Below are positions 1 to 7,547 of a DNA stretch of 37,153 nucleotides, piece by piece. Under the pieces are notes generated by a model. That model did no database searches, was not told the DNA's origin, and saw only the letters and a list, made by a program, of their open reading frames with translations. This DNA is from an uncultured Photobacterium sp. GTDB lineage: Bacteria; Pseudomonadota; Gammaproteobacteria; Enterobacterales; Vibrionaceae. Location of the stretch: positions 1 to 37,153 of the forward strand of contig CAMQXY010000021.1 of the NCBI GenBank assembly GCA_947039005.1, written 5' to 3'. The translations under genes and the position numbers were made by a program. Every line of letters starts with the position of its first letter. Positions within the stretch are counted from its first letter, which is position 1.

Positions 1-179
1 ATAATATAGCTGATACAAAATGACTTCCTTTTCTTAATCCACAAATACTCATAACGTCGCATTAAGCGGACAAAAATAGCGGGTTAAAATGTGTAGCGAA
101 ACGAAACCGAACATAACCAACTGTTTTTGTTACGTTTAAAGTTCTTGCTATGCTTTGCAGACACTTGGTTTAAATGACG

Positions 180-665
180 TTAATCAAACCCATGGCGATG
201 ATAGAGAATATTGGCAATTATGTCACAAAGGATTTGACGGTGACCTTTTTCCATAGAATCGATATTGTATTGCGATCTATCGAGAGCCGCTTTTACTCTT
301 CCGGCTGCAGCCTGGACCATGTCTGCTTGTTGATAATCTTCAAATCCGCCTTGCTCTAAGATTGTTTTATATCCCTCACCTTTCCAAAGATTGCCTTCTT
401 TATAAGCTTTATCCTGACAATTTTGATTATAAAAACCAACCAAAATATCTTCATTGTCATGATAATGTTTTGGAGGTTCAGCTGAAGCTATATCAATAAT
501 TAATTCATTTAATTCTTTTGCAAATGAATCCTCTTCTTCGGAATATCTCATATTGGAATCGTCCCAATATAGATCCCAATTTGAACGAATATGCTCTAAT
601 TGTATTAAACTTAATTCTAATAAATACTCACTATTATCGAAAAAAGTTTTAACTTGATAATTCAT
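180..665 (-). CDS. Hypothetical protein, 161 aa
   Basis: I do not recognise this family. The product is acidic and soluble, with no signal peptide or membrane segment. It is rich in Glu, Asp and Tyr in its first 60 residues and has a basic, helical-looking last third. The start is well supported: a GGAG/GAGG ribosome binding site precedes the ATG by a few bases. It stands alone, with no same-strand partner nearby, so the context gives no functional clue. Codon use resembles the neighbouring genes. I am fairly sure it is a real gene but cannot assign a role. Confidence 0.7.
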   Translation of the reverse strand: MNYQVKTFFDNSEYLLELSLIQLEHIRSNWDLYWDDSNMRYSEEEDSFAKELNELIIDIASAEPPKHYHDNEDILVGFYNQNCQDKAYKEGNLWKGEGYKTILEQGGFEDYQQADMVQAAAGRVKAALDRSQYNIDSMEKGHRQILCDIIANILYHRHGFD

Positions 666-950
666 ACCTCACTCCAGAAACATAACAACTTATTATATTA
701 ACAACTTGCCCGAATTTGTTCTTTGAACACGCGCCCGTATTTATCTTTTCAGAATATAAAAAACAATATAAATCAGCTACTTTTTTACATTTCATACCCG
801 ATAGTAATTACAAAATCGGGCACTCACCATTTAGTTTCCAGTTTTTATACTATTTAAGATCACAACGCGCAGTAAATAGATTCCCTAGCACCCTCAAGGA
901 ATTCACGATAAGAAATAACGCTCATCGGTTTAAAATATCGCAGCTAAAAT
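666..950. other. Intergenic, no convincing gene
   Basis: This stretch lies between two minus-strand genes. The only long reading frame, on the plus strand at 716-952, starts with TTG, has no ribosome binding site and runs into a terminator hairpin. I see no RNA gene or clear operator. Confidence 0.5.
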
Positions 951-985
951 AAAACCCCTATCATTATTAAAACAATAGGGGTTTT
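951..985 (-). terminator. Rho-independent terminator of the GNAT gene
   Basis: The stem AAAACCCCTAT pairs with ATAGGGGTTTT around a short A/T loop. On the minus strand it is followed by a T-rich run (TTTTATTTT). It sits about 30 bp beyond the stop of the gene at 1018-1485. The A and T flanks could let it work in both directions. Confidence 0.8.
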
Positions 986-1017
986 ATTTAAAATATTGCT
1001 ATTTAAACAACCGTAAA

Positions 1018-1485
1018 TTAAGCGGTGGTTTTAAAACATTGACGGGTTACATCGCCCCAGTATTCATCGTGATAAATATCTTCAACAAATACCTCGTTGG
1101 TGTAACTGCCAATCGCGCGTCGCCAAAAAGCAATCGCATTATCAGCACCCGCAATTTGCTTGCTTTGCCATAGACCCGGCATCATATCAAATAGGATATG
1201 GGCAAAACGCTGACCTGCTTTATGCTTACGGAACACTGGCACAACGTAGAAGTCACACACTTCGTAATGATCAACACTCTCGTTAGCAATCGCAGCTAAC
1301 CCTGCTGGCTTACCGTCGATATACAATAAATAACCAGTAACATTACCCTCAATCGGGGTATCTAACGCAAACTTACCCTCATCATCGGGTACTTTTTTAG
1401 TTAATGGTGAAAACTCAGCTTCATAAGCTTGGGTTAAATTTAAATAGATCGCTAGATTGGTTGAATTAACCGTAACTAATTCCAT
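1018..1485 (-). CDS. GNAT family N-acetyltransferase, 155 aa
   Basis: This is a small soluble acetyl-CoA-dependent acetyltransferase. The central segment with GYLLYIDGKPAGLAAI followed by YEVCDFYVVPVFRKHKAGQ is the usual beta4-beta5 strand and the R/Q-x-x-G-x-G/A acetyl-CoA pyrophosphate loop, in the degenerate form K-H-K-A-G-Q. The last strand contains NAIAFWRRAIG, typical of the C-terminal GNAT motif. AAGGA precedes the ATG. It starts 11 bp after the stop of the LptA-like gene, so the two probably form one operon. The substrate cannot be predicted. Confidence 0.85.
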   Translation of the reverse strand: MELVTVNSTNLAIYLNLTQAYEAEFSPLTKKVPDDEGKFALDTPIEGNVTGYLLYIDGKPAGLAAIANESVDHYEVCDFYVVPVFRKHKAGQRFAHILFDMMPGLWQSKQIAGADNAIAFWRRAIGSYTNEVFVEDIYHDEYWGDVTRQCFKTTA

Positions 1486-1496
1486 AAAAATTCCTT

Positions 1497-1985
1497 TTAC
1501 TTCGTTGCTGGCAATAATTTACTTTTAACTTGCTGAGACTTAGTACCGGTTGCTTTCATAAATTGTGCTTTGAGATTATAACTAATAGTATTGGCACGAA
1601 TAGTATTACCATTTTGGGTCACTTTTACGTTCTTCTTTAATACCATCATGCTATCAGAAGGCGTATAGATACCGTAACCCGATTCACCAGTGATCACTTT
1701 GCCATCTTTCATAACCCGTTTGAAGTGCACAGGCTTGCCATACACTTCAATGGTTTTTAATTCTTTGGTTTTACCATCCAATTTAATAATAGCTTTATCC
1801 GCTTTAATGGTAATACCACCTTGGACAATATCAACTTTACCTATTAGCGTGGTTGTATTGTTTACAACATCAACATCTTGCGTAACTGATGATAGCTGAA
1901 TCGGTAACTGTGTTTCTGCAGTGGCAGCAAAAACAGATGTACTCAAAAGTAAGAGTAAAGTCGCAGTAAATAGCTGTTTTTTCAT
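1497..1985 (-). CDS. LptA/OstA-like periplasmic protein
   Basis: The protein has 162 residues and an N-terminal signal peptide (Lys-Lys, a Leu-rich core, and a probable cut after SVFAA). It then shows repeated short beta strands of the OstA/LptA type: a segment with VDVVNNTTTLIGKVDIVQGG, then ITIKADKAIIKL and GYGIYTPSDSMMVLKKNVKVTQNGNTIRA. LptA forms the periplasmic beta-jellyroll bridge that carries lipopolysaccharide to the outer membrane. The usual kdsC-lptC-lptA-lptB context is absent, and a GNAT gene follows instead. This may be a second LptA-like copy rather than the main one. The family call is fairly firm; the role in LPS export is inferred. Confidence 0.75.
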   Translation of the reverse strand: MKKQLFTATLLLLLSTSVFAATAETQLPIQLSSVTQDVDVVNNTTTLIGKVDIVQGGITIKADKAIIKLDGKTKELKTIEVYGKPVHFKRVMKDGKVITGESGYGIYTPSDSMMVLKKNVKVTQNGNTIRANTISYNLKAQFMKATGTKSQQVKSKLLPATK

Positions 1986-2304
1986 TATTTATTGTTCTCA
2001 TCAATTGCTGCTAATTTTGCTGCGATAATACCAAGGAAATTAAGACGCAATTACCTTACTTCTTACTCACCTACATATATCGCCCTTTATTATATTCTAA
2101 CTGATTTTTGAGTATTTATCTTAAAGCTATTTTTCTATTTCAATTTATGTTTTAGTCGCACTGATGTATTCCATATAATCAATATTTTTTAAATTATGAC
2201 AATAATCCTCGTTAGTCCCCTATAAACATTTGATGAACCCACGCTTAACCGCTCAATACTCTATTAACAATCGCCATGACTTCATCTAGATCCACGAATA
2301 ACTA

Positions 2305-2318
2305 TATGTTATAACATA
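2305..2318. promoter_or_regulatory. Perfect 14-bp palindrome, candidate metal-responsive operator
   Basis: TATGTTATAACATA is a perfect inverted repeat about 65 bp before the ATG of the DUF1007/NicO pair. Its core TGTTATAACA resembles the half-sites of gammaproteobacterial Zur boxes, although the spacing is shorter than the usual Zur site. Nothing else in 1986-2383 looks like a gene. That it controls metal transport is inference. Confidence 0.45.
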
Positions 2319-2383
2319 ACAAATACGGTATTGTTTTTCTAAACCATTTTTACTCATCAAACGATGAATATGGAGCTTTTCAC

Positions 2384-3046
2384 ATGCGCAGGAATGTCCT
2401 TTGCAGTTTTATACTATCAATCGCAGCCTTATCACCCATAACCAGCCAAGCACACCCTCATTCATGGATTGAGATGAAGACTTACATTGAAGGTAGTAAT
2501 AACCAAATAACAGGCTTTAAGATGGTATGGACATTTGATGCCATGACCACCGCTTATATGCTGGATGGTGAAGATATGTCAGCAGCACACAAACAGCAGA
2601 CATTAAAAGACACTGCGCAATCAGTCATGGAAAACATGAAAAATTCGCATTATTTTACGTATTTTTATGATAATGAAACCCCGATTAAATACCATATTCC
2701 TGCTGGCGGTGAATTAATTAAACCACGAGCAAAAGCTACCCTCACCTTTGAGTTACCACTGGCAAAACCTAAAACAGTCACTAAAGATTCGTTAAAATTA
2801 TTAATCTTTGAACCAAGTTATTATGTTGATATGTCATGGAATAATAAAAGTGACATCGTACTGTCACCTGAGCTAGCCAAAACTTGCCACTTTACACTTA
2901 TTGAACCACACCCAACCCCAGAACAAGTTACTTTTGCAATGTCTCTTCCTGCAGATGCCGATCCTGATAATAAATTAGGCCAAGTGTTTACACAGACGGT
3001 TCGGCTATATTGTGATGTTAGCAACACCTCGCCTTCCACTAAGTAA
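2384..3046 (+). CDS. DUF1007 family periplasmic protein
   Basis: The protein has 220 residues, starting with a signal peptide that ends near SQAHPHSW. The A-H-P-H-S-W-I motif right after the cleavage site is the hallmark of DUF1007, a family described as a periplasmic component of an uncharacterised metal transport system. The N-terminal histidines of the mature protein could bind a divalent metal. The rest is a beta-rich domain with two cysteines. The gene ends 21 bp before the NicO-type transporter, a pairing common in proteobacteria, so the two likely form one transcript. The metal (Ni, Co or Zn) is not settled by sequence. Confidence 0.82.
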   Translation: MRRNVLCSFILSIAALSPITSQAHPHSWIEMKTYIEGSNNQITGFKMVWTFDAMTTAYMLDGEDMSAAHKQQTLKDTAQSVMENMKNSHYFTYFYDNETPIKYHIPAGGELIKPRAKATLTFELPLAKPKTVTKDSLKLLIFEPSYYVDMSWNNKSDIVLSPELAKTCHFTLIEPHPTPEQVTFAMSLPADADPDNKLGQVFTQTVRLYCDVSNTSPSTK

Positions 3047-3067
3047 TTCTGATTTAGGATCTACCGC

Positions 3068-4141
3068 ATGAAATCCGCCTATAACTCAACCTCAGAGGCT
3101 GATAACGCTTCCTTGGTCTCATCATCTTGCTGTCACCAACATGATCACCACCACGATACATGTCAGCATCATTCAAAAGTGCATGCTGACGATCATCATA
3201 CAACCGGTGAGCATCATCATACCGATACTAGCGCTGCGCCTTCATGGGTAACCCGTATTGTCGTATTACTGGTCTTTATTTTAAGCGGCTATTATTTATG
3301 GCAACAATGGCCAACAATGCTAATAGCAAGTATTAAATGGCAACGCGATATTAATGGTCAATTAAGTGATTTACTTTATGATGCTCAACAAAATATCACC
3401 GCGGCTTATTCATTGGCTGGCTTGAGCTTTCTGTACGGTATTTTTCATTCATTAGGCCCAGGTCATGGCAAAATGATTGTCACCACTTATCTAGCAACTA
3501 ACCCCGCCAAAATAAAAGCCAGTTTAATCATGACGGTGGTATCAGCTTTTGTACAAGCCGTTGTTGCTATTACATTAGTCAGCATTCTATTGGTATTTTT
3601 TAAAGCCTCAATGCGCCAAGTGAACGATGCTGCGGATCAATTTATTAGCTACAGCTTTATGGCAATGCTATTACTTGGGGTAATTGTTATTTACCGCAGT
3701 TTAAAACAAGCATGGCAATTAAAAACAGCACATCAACATGAGCATGGTAGCGAATGCGGTTGTGGTCATAAACACTTCGCCAATGCAGATGAAATCAATC
3801 GCGCCACCAGTTTGCGCGAATATATTATTATTGTATTTAGCATCGGTATTCGCCCCTGTACTGGCGCTATTTTAGTGCTGTTATTTGCCAATATGGTTGG
3901 ACTGTATTGGCTCGGTGTCGTCAGTGCGATTCTAATGGCGGTAGGTACAGCGCTTACGACATCGGCTATCGCATTACTGACCTTATCGGGGAAAAAAATT
4001 GTCAGTCACTATTTAGCCACCAACGAACGTCAGCGTACAATGACCAGCATTATCGTTAAACTGATTGGCGGGATATTATTGGTGTTATTGGGTTTATTGC
4101 TACTTAATGGCCATAGCTATGGTATGTCGCCAGTGTTATAG
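3068..4141 (+). CDS. NicO/RcnA-like nickel/cobalt transporter
   Basis: This is an inner membrane protein of 357 residues. Residues 20-55 are a cytosolic or periplasmic His/Asp-rich tail (about 16 His). Roughly six to seven membrane segments follow, beginning near residue 63. The segment with FHSLGPGHGKMIVTTYL near residue 125 is the NicO family signature H-x-L-G-P-G-H-G-K. A second metal-binding loop, HQHEHGSECGCGHKH, lies near residue 230. RcnA-type members export Ni/Co, while other members of this superfamily import it. It follows the DUF1007 gene in one unit. Nickel supply for the hydrogenase in this window is one possible purpose, but a zinc role cannot be excluded. Confidence 0.82.
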   Translation: MKSAYNSTSEADNASLVSSSCCHQHDHHHDTCQHHSKVHADDHHTTGEHHHTDTSAAPSWVTRIVVLLVFILSGYYLWQQWPTMLIASIKWQRDINGQLSDLLYDAQQNITAAYSLAGLSFLYGIFHSLGPGHGKMIVTTYLATNPAKIKASLIMTVVSAFVQAVVAITLVSILLVFFKASMRQVNDAADQFISYSFMAMLLLGVIVIYRSLKQAWQLKTAHQHEHGSECGCGHKHFANADEINRATSLREYIIIVFSIGIRPCTGAILVLLFANMVGLYWLGVVSAILMAVGTALTTSAIALLTLSGKKIVSHYLATNERQRTMTSIIVKLIGGILLVLLGLLLLNGHSYGMSPVL

Positions 4142-4170
4142 CGTTATCTTTTTCCTGCACATCTGAACGA

Positions 4171-4231
4171 AAAAAGGTTGAGTGGTAATCACTTTCAACG
4201 AGAAAGAGATAACAGCATACTCAACCTTTTT
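4171..4231. terminator. Bidirectional terminator between convergent genes
   Basis: AAAAAGGTTGAGT pairs with ACTCAACCTTTTT across a loop of about 36 bases that itself can fold. It sits between the plus-strand NicO gene and the minus-strand flippase gene and has an A run on the left and a T run on the right, so it can end both transcripts. Confidence 0.7.
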
Positions 4232-4262
4232 ATTACTCTTGATGTATTTACCAGCATAACGC

Positions 4263-5567
4263 TTAATCTACAGCAATTCCTTGACGTCGATATTCACGCA
4301 AAATTTGCTGTTCTGCAATGGTTGATAAAATAAACATCATCATATAACCAAAACCTAGCGCAACGATAATCGCCACCACATTAGCGGTAAATAATGCTAA
4401 TAAATAATAGCTAACCACCAAGGTTACAATACCACTTAACCGAATCATTAAACTTAGTGTGAATTTTCCATGCGCTTTTATATATGCCAACTGGTAAGCA
4501 TTAAGCATCATGAAAATAAAGAAAATAGAAAAGTGAAATAATACAATCTCGGCACCTTTGTATTGCGCAGGGAAAATAAAACCAATAATGTCTTTCCCCC
4601 CAATAAGCATGACTAAGAAAAAGATCACACTGACAATCACCGCTAACCGATACACCCACCGACGAATAGCGCGTATTTGTTGATGTTCCCCTTTACGTAC
4701 ACTCTGTGATAACTCAGGTAACACAAACCGATAAATCGGAAATACAAATAGCATTGTCATGTAGGTAAAGATCGGTCTGACAACCACTTGGAAATCACCT
4801 AACTCGTCTAAGCTAAAATGGGTGATCGTTAACAGCACCGCGGCGTAAATCATCAGAATACTCGCCCCTGCTTCTAACGATGCAGTGAAACTTTTACGAA
4901 CATAATTACGCATATTAGGATCAAGTTGGACAGTCGTTAACGGCTTTGTCGCTATCTGCTTTCTGCGTTTCCAATACATGAAATGGGCAACAACCAATGA
5001 AGAAACCATCACACTATAAAAAAGAGAAGCTAATGCAGTAAAATGGAACACATAATAACAACACACAAAGGTGAGAACATTAGAGCTGGGTTCAATCCAT
5101 GTGACTTTATTAGACACATCATATAAACGGTACATGGCAATTAGGTTGGTAAAATATATTTTTAACCCCATACCAAAAATAACGCCAACCATTTCAAAAT
5201 AGCCGACATTAATATGCAGTTCATGTTTTATATAAGGTAAAACTAATCCCCATGTAATTAACACGACGACGATTAAACTAAAACGGAATATATTTATAAT
5301 ATCATGATCATTCTGAGTCTGGCTGTATGTCACTACCATCGATGATCGAAAACCTGTCATTAAAATTAATGATAATGACACAATATCAATAACACTATTA
5401 AATAAAGCTAAATCATCTTTTGCAACCCATTGTGCCAACCAGACTTTAAACAAAAAACCAATCGATATACTGGCTAATGTCGCCCAAATACCGGCAACAA
5501 ATGCTTTTTTTAAACGGGTTAATGTATCAACATCATCAACTAAAGGGATGGCCTGTGACTCTTTCAT
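4263..5567 (-). CDS. MOP-superfamily polysaccharide flippase-like membrane protein
   Basis: The product is a polytopic membrane protein of 434 residues with about 12 hydrophobic segments and short charged loops. The first helix carries AGIWATLASISIGFLFKVWL, as in Wzx/RfbX and related oligosaccharide flippases. Such proteins move lipid-linked sugars across the inner membrane. No glycosyltransferase or polymerase lies beside it, so the substrate is unknown and it may act as an orphan exporter. It is convergent with the NicO gene. The ribosome binding site is weak (TTATTACCT before ATG). Confidence 0.72.
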   Translation of the reverse strand: MKESQAIPLVDDVDTLTRLKKAFVAGIWATLASISIGFLFKVWLAQWVAKDDLALFNSVIDIVSLSLILMTGFRSSMVVTYSQTQNDHDIINIFRFSLIVVVLITWGLVLPYIKHELHINVGYFEMVGVIFGMGLKIYFTNLIAMYRLYDVSNKVTWIEPSSNVLTFVCCYYVFHFTALASLFYSVMVSSLVVAHFMYWKRRKQIATKPLTTVQLDPNMRNYVRKSFTASLEAGASILMIYAAVLLTITHFSLDELGDFQVVVRPIFTYMTMLFVFPIYRFVLPELSQSVRKGEHQQIRAIRRWVYRLAVIVSVIFFLVMLIGGKDIIGFIFPAQYKGAEIVLFHFSIFFIFMMLNAYQLAYIKAHGKFTLSLMIRLSGIVTLVVSYYLLALFTANVVAIIVALGFGYMMMFILSTIAEQQILREYRRQGIAVD

Positions 5568-5679
5568 AGGTAATAACTATAAATAAACATATAGCTATGA
5601 TACTGGATTTTTCACATGAGATCACAAGCGAATAAGCGTTTTAATAATGAACAAATAGAAAACATTATTACTATTTGAT

Positions 5680-5898
5680 TTATAATGATTTAGTTTTAAT
5701 AAACAGCGCATAAAGTATTTCAAATTCAGTACAACAACAGTCTAAATAACGCAACAAAAAGTGTACATTTTTATGACATCCATGACTCACATAATAACGA
5801 ATAATTCTTTCTGTACTTTTAATTTTAAATCGAGCAAAAATCAATCGATATTTTAATTTTAAGTGGGGTAATAAGGATAAACGTACTAATGAAGACAT
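5680..5898 (-). CDS. Possible small basic protein, 72 aa
   Basis: This is a small frame rich in Leu, Lys, Arg and Cys (HGCHKNVHFLLRYLDCCC). An ATG at 5898 is preceded by GGA at about nine bases, so I prefer it to the TTG six bases upstream. There is no known domain. The surrounding 5568-6155 region is very AT-rich and otherwise empty. It could be a real lineage-specific gene or a chance frame. Confidence 0.3.
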   Translation of the reverse strand: MSSLVRLSLLPHLKLKYRLIFARFKIKSTERIIRYYVSHGCHKNVHFLLRYLDCCCTEFEILYALFIKTKSL

Positions 5899-6155
5899 CT
5901 TCAATCCAAATAAAATATAACGTAATCATCTTTATACATTTTAACCATTTTCATAAAATGATTAACCATTTAAAATGAAATCAAAATTTTTAGAAATATC
6001 GTCTAACTACACAATAATATTCAAATAATCATTTATATGATCGGATCACAAATACAACTTTAGTTACAATTGACTTAATATTAATCATAATGATCAGATT
6101 GCATTCACTAGCAGCACTCGGTATAAATAGGTTTGGTCATCACTACGAGAAAAAA

Positions 6156-6635
6156 ATGAACATCATCCCTATCACATCATCACATTGGTTCCAAATAGAG
6201 CAGGTTCAACACGCGGCTTATGGTGATGCTTTTCCAGAAAGTATTGCAGTATTAAAAAGTAAAGTCGCGGCATCACCACAAACATGTTTTGTGTGTATTG
6301 ATGATCAACAAGTTGTGGTAGGTTATCTTATTAGCCATCCTTATCATAAAGGTTCAACACCTAAGCTACATCAAACAATGACGATCATTGATAGTGTTCA
6401 TTTACATCTGCATGATCTAGCCATTACAACCACATCACAAAGGCAAGGACTACCTACATTATTGCTTAATCATTTATTTACTGTACTTAATACGATGACT
6501 TATCAATCTATTTCATTAATTTCAGTACAGGATTCAGCTAAGTTTTGGGGTAAATTTGGATTTATTAGTGATAACACCCTTGCCACACCAACAACCTATG
6601 GTGACAATGCTGTATGTATGTCTCGCCCAATATAG
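6156..6635 (+). CDS. GNAT family N-acetyltransferase, 159 aa
   Basis: This is a soluble acetyltransferase. The open frame begins at 6090, but MNIIPITSSHWFQIEQVQHAAY is a standard GNAT beginning, and the ATG at 6156 has a GAGA-type binding site, so I place the start there. VVVGYLISHPYH is strand beta4. LHDLAITTTSQRQGLPTLLLNHL is strand beta4-beta5 with the R-Q-G-x-x-T variant of the acetyl-CoA loop (Q/R-x-x-G-x-G/A). ISVQDSAKFWGKFGFI is the C-terminal motif seen in RimI-like enzymes. Its target is unknown. Confidence 0.8.
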   Translation: MNIIPITSSHWFQIEQVQHAAYGDAFPESIAVLKSKVAASPQTCFVCIDDQQVVVGYLISHPYHKGSTPKLHQTMTIIDSVHLHLHDLAITTTSQRQGLPTLLLNHLFTVLNTMTYQSISLISVQDSAKFWGKFGFISDNTLATPTTYGDNAVCMSRPI

Positions 6636-6719
6636 AATCTGAATAATATCAATTACAATAAATTTATGACCTAATTTAATGTTTTTGAAAGATGACCACT
6701 TAATTAATAGGATTAGTAT

Positions 6720-6749
6720 AGTATTAACTGTGCAACGACAGTTAATACT
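6720..6749. repeat. Perfect 12-bp inverted repeat between convergent genes
   Basis: AGTATTAACTGT and ACAGTTAATACT flank the loop GCAACG. The hairpin lies between the GNAT gene and the decayed GGDEF gene. There is no clear T run on either side, so it may be a weak terminator or a transcript-stabilising stem. Confidence 0.55.
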
Positions 6750-6764
6750 TAGAGAATGAGATAT

Positions 6765-7032
6765 TTATACGATAGTAATACGATTACGACCATTATTTTT
6801 TGATATATAAAGTGCCTCATCAATATTTTTAAGCACGACCTCTAGTTGATCATTTTGTGGTGAAAATGATGTAAGCCCTATTGACACCGTAATACGAATA
6901 ACTTGATCTTTATATAAAAATGAATGATTACTAATCGCTGTTAGAATACGTAAGCAAACTTCATCAGCATTAACTTTATTGGTTTTATCCATAAATATCA
7001 TTTACTTTTTTAAAATGATCGATATCTAATTA
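6765..7032 (-). pseudogene. Decayed GGDEF (diguanylate cyclase) domain
   Basis: The minus strand at 7032-6990 still encodes the GGDEF-domain segment DIDHFKKVNDIYG but then hits a stop. In the next frame, from 7001 to 6765, the C-terminal part of the same domain continues (ITVSIGLTSFSPQ, then NIDEALYISKNNGRNR). The part that should lie between them, including the GGDEF active-site loop and the R-x-x-D inhibitory site, is missing. A frameshift plus an internal deletion explains this. No start or upstream sensor part remains, so I expect no cyclase activity. A 78-residue product from the ATG at 7001 is possible but has no good ribosome binding site. Confidence 0.75.
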
Positions 7033-7194
7033 CAAATATCATCATTTACTATAGAAATTTAAGGCGAAAAATAAAAACAAATATGATGTATAAAATATTA
7101 TTATACTGACTAATGCCTTACTCAATAATGTACAACATAATAATCGCTGCTATTTACAACAATAAATATCCAAAACAGCCCATTTTATTCATAT
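7033..7194. other. AT-rich spacer before tRNA-Gly
   Basis: I see no gene here. It contains the upstream edge of the tRNA promoter and decayed sequence adjoining the GGDEF remnant. Confidence 0.4.
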
Positions 7195-7224
7195 TTGACA
7201 CTTATTCTAGTATTAACTGATAAT
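7195..7224 (+). promoter_or_regulatory. Sigma-70 promoter of the tRNA-Gly gene
   Basis: A consensus -35 TTGACA at 7195-7200 is followed after 18 bases by GATAAT at 7219-7224. This predicts a start near 7231, about 37 bases before the mature tRNA 5' end. Confidence 0.65.
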
Positions 7225-7267
7225 TATATTGACCCTATTCGTACAAGAGCTTATGGTATCTACCTCA

Positions 7268-7341
7268 GCGGATATCGTATAATGGTATTACCTTAGCTTC
7301 CCAAGCTAATGACACGGGTTCGATTCCCGTTATCCGCTCCA
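7268..7341 (+). tRNA. tRNA-Gly (anticodon CCC)
   Basis: This 74-nt tRNA has an encoded CCA end. The acceptor GCGGATA pairs with TATCCGC. The anticodon stem TTAGC/GCTAA encloses the loop TTCCCAA, giving anticodon CCC for codon GGG. The T arm has ACGGG-TTCGATT-CCCGT. The long gap on either side means it is a single-gene transcript. I find no duplicated 3' end that would mark an attachment site. Confidence 0.96.
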
Positions 7342-7547
7342 ATATTGACTCAGTACAAATCAACTAATCTACCTAATAAATCAACTATTCAGATCATTCT
7401 ATCTAAATATTTATACATAACAGAACAATAAATGATTATATTATACGTTACAAAAACGACAACCAATACCTAGTTATGTTTTTGCAAGAATAATGCTTAA
7501 CCCCCCCTTTATTTACAAAATATCCACCCACATGAAAAAGTGATTAT
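7342..7547. other. AT-rich spacer after tRNA-Gly
   Basis: A run of seven C at 7501-7507 is the only notable item. No strong hairpin followed by T was found directly after the tRNA, so its 3' processing signal is unclear. Confidence 0.4.

Noticed and set aside
716-952. Plus-strand 78-codon reading frame
   Set aside because: It starts with TTG, has no ribosome binding site and ends inside a terminator hairpin; the composition looks like non-coding AT-rich DNA.
2305-2318. NikR operator
   Set aside because: NikR sites are GTATGA and TCATAC separated by about 16 bases; this site is a compact 14-bp palindrome with different half-sites.
7268-7341. tRNA-Gly as an integration site of a genomic island
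   Set aside because: There is no integrase gene and no repeated tRNA 3' end on either side.
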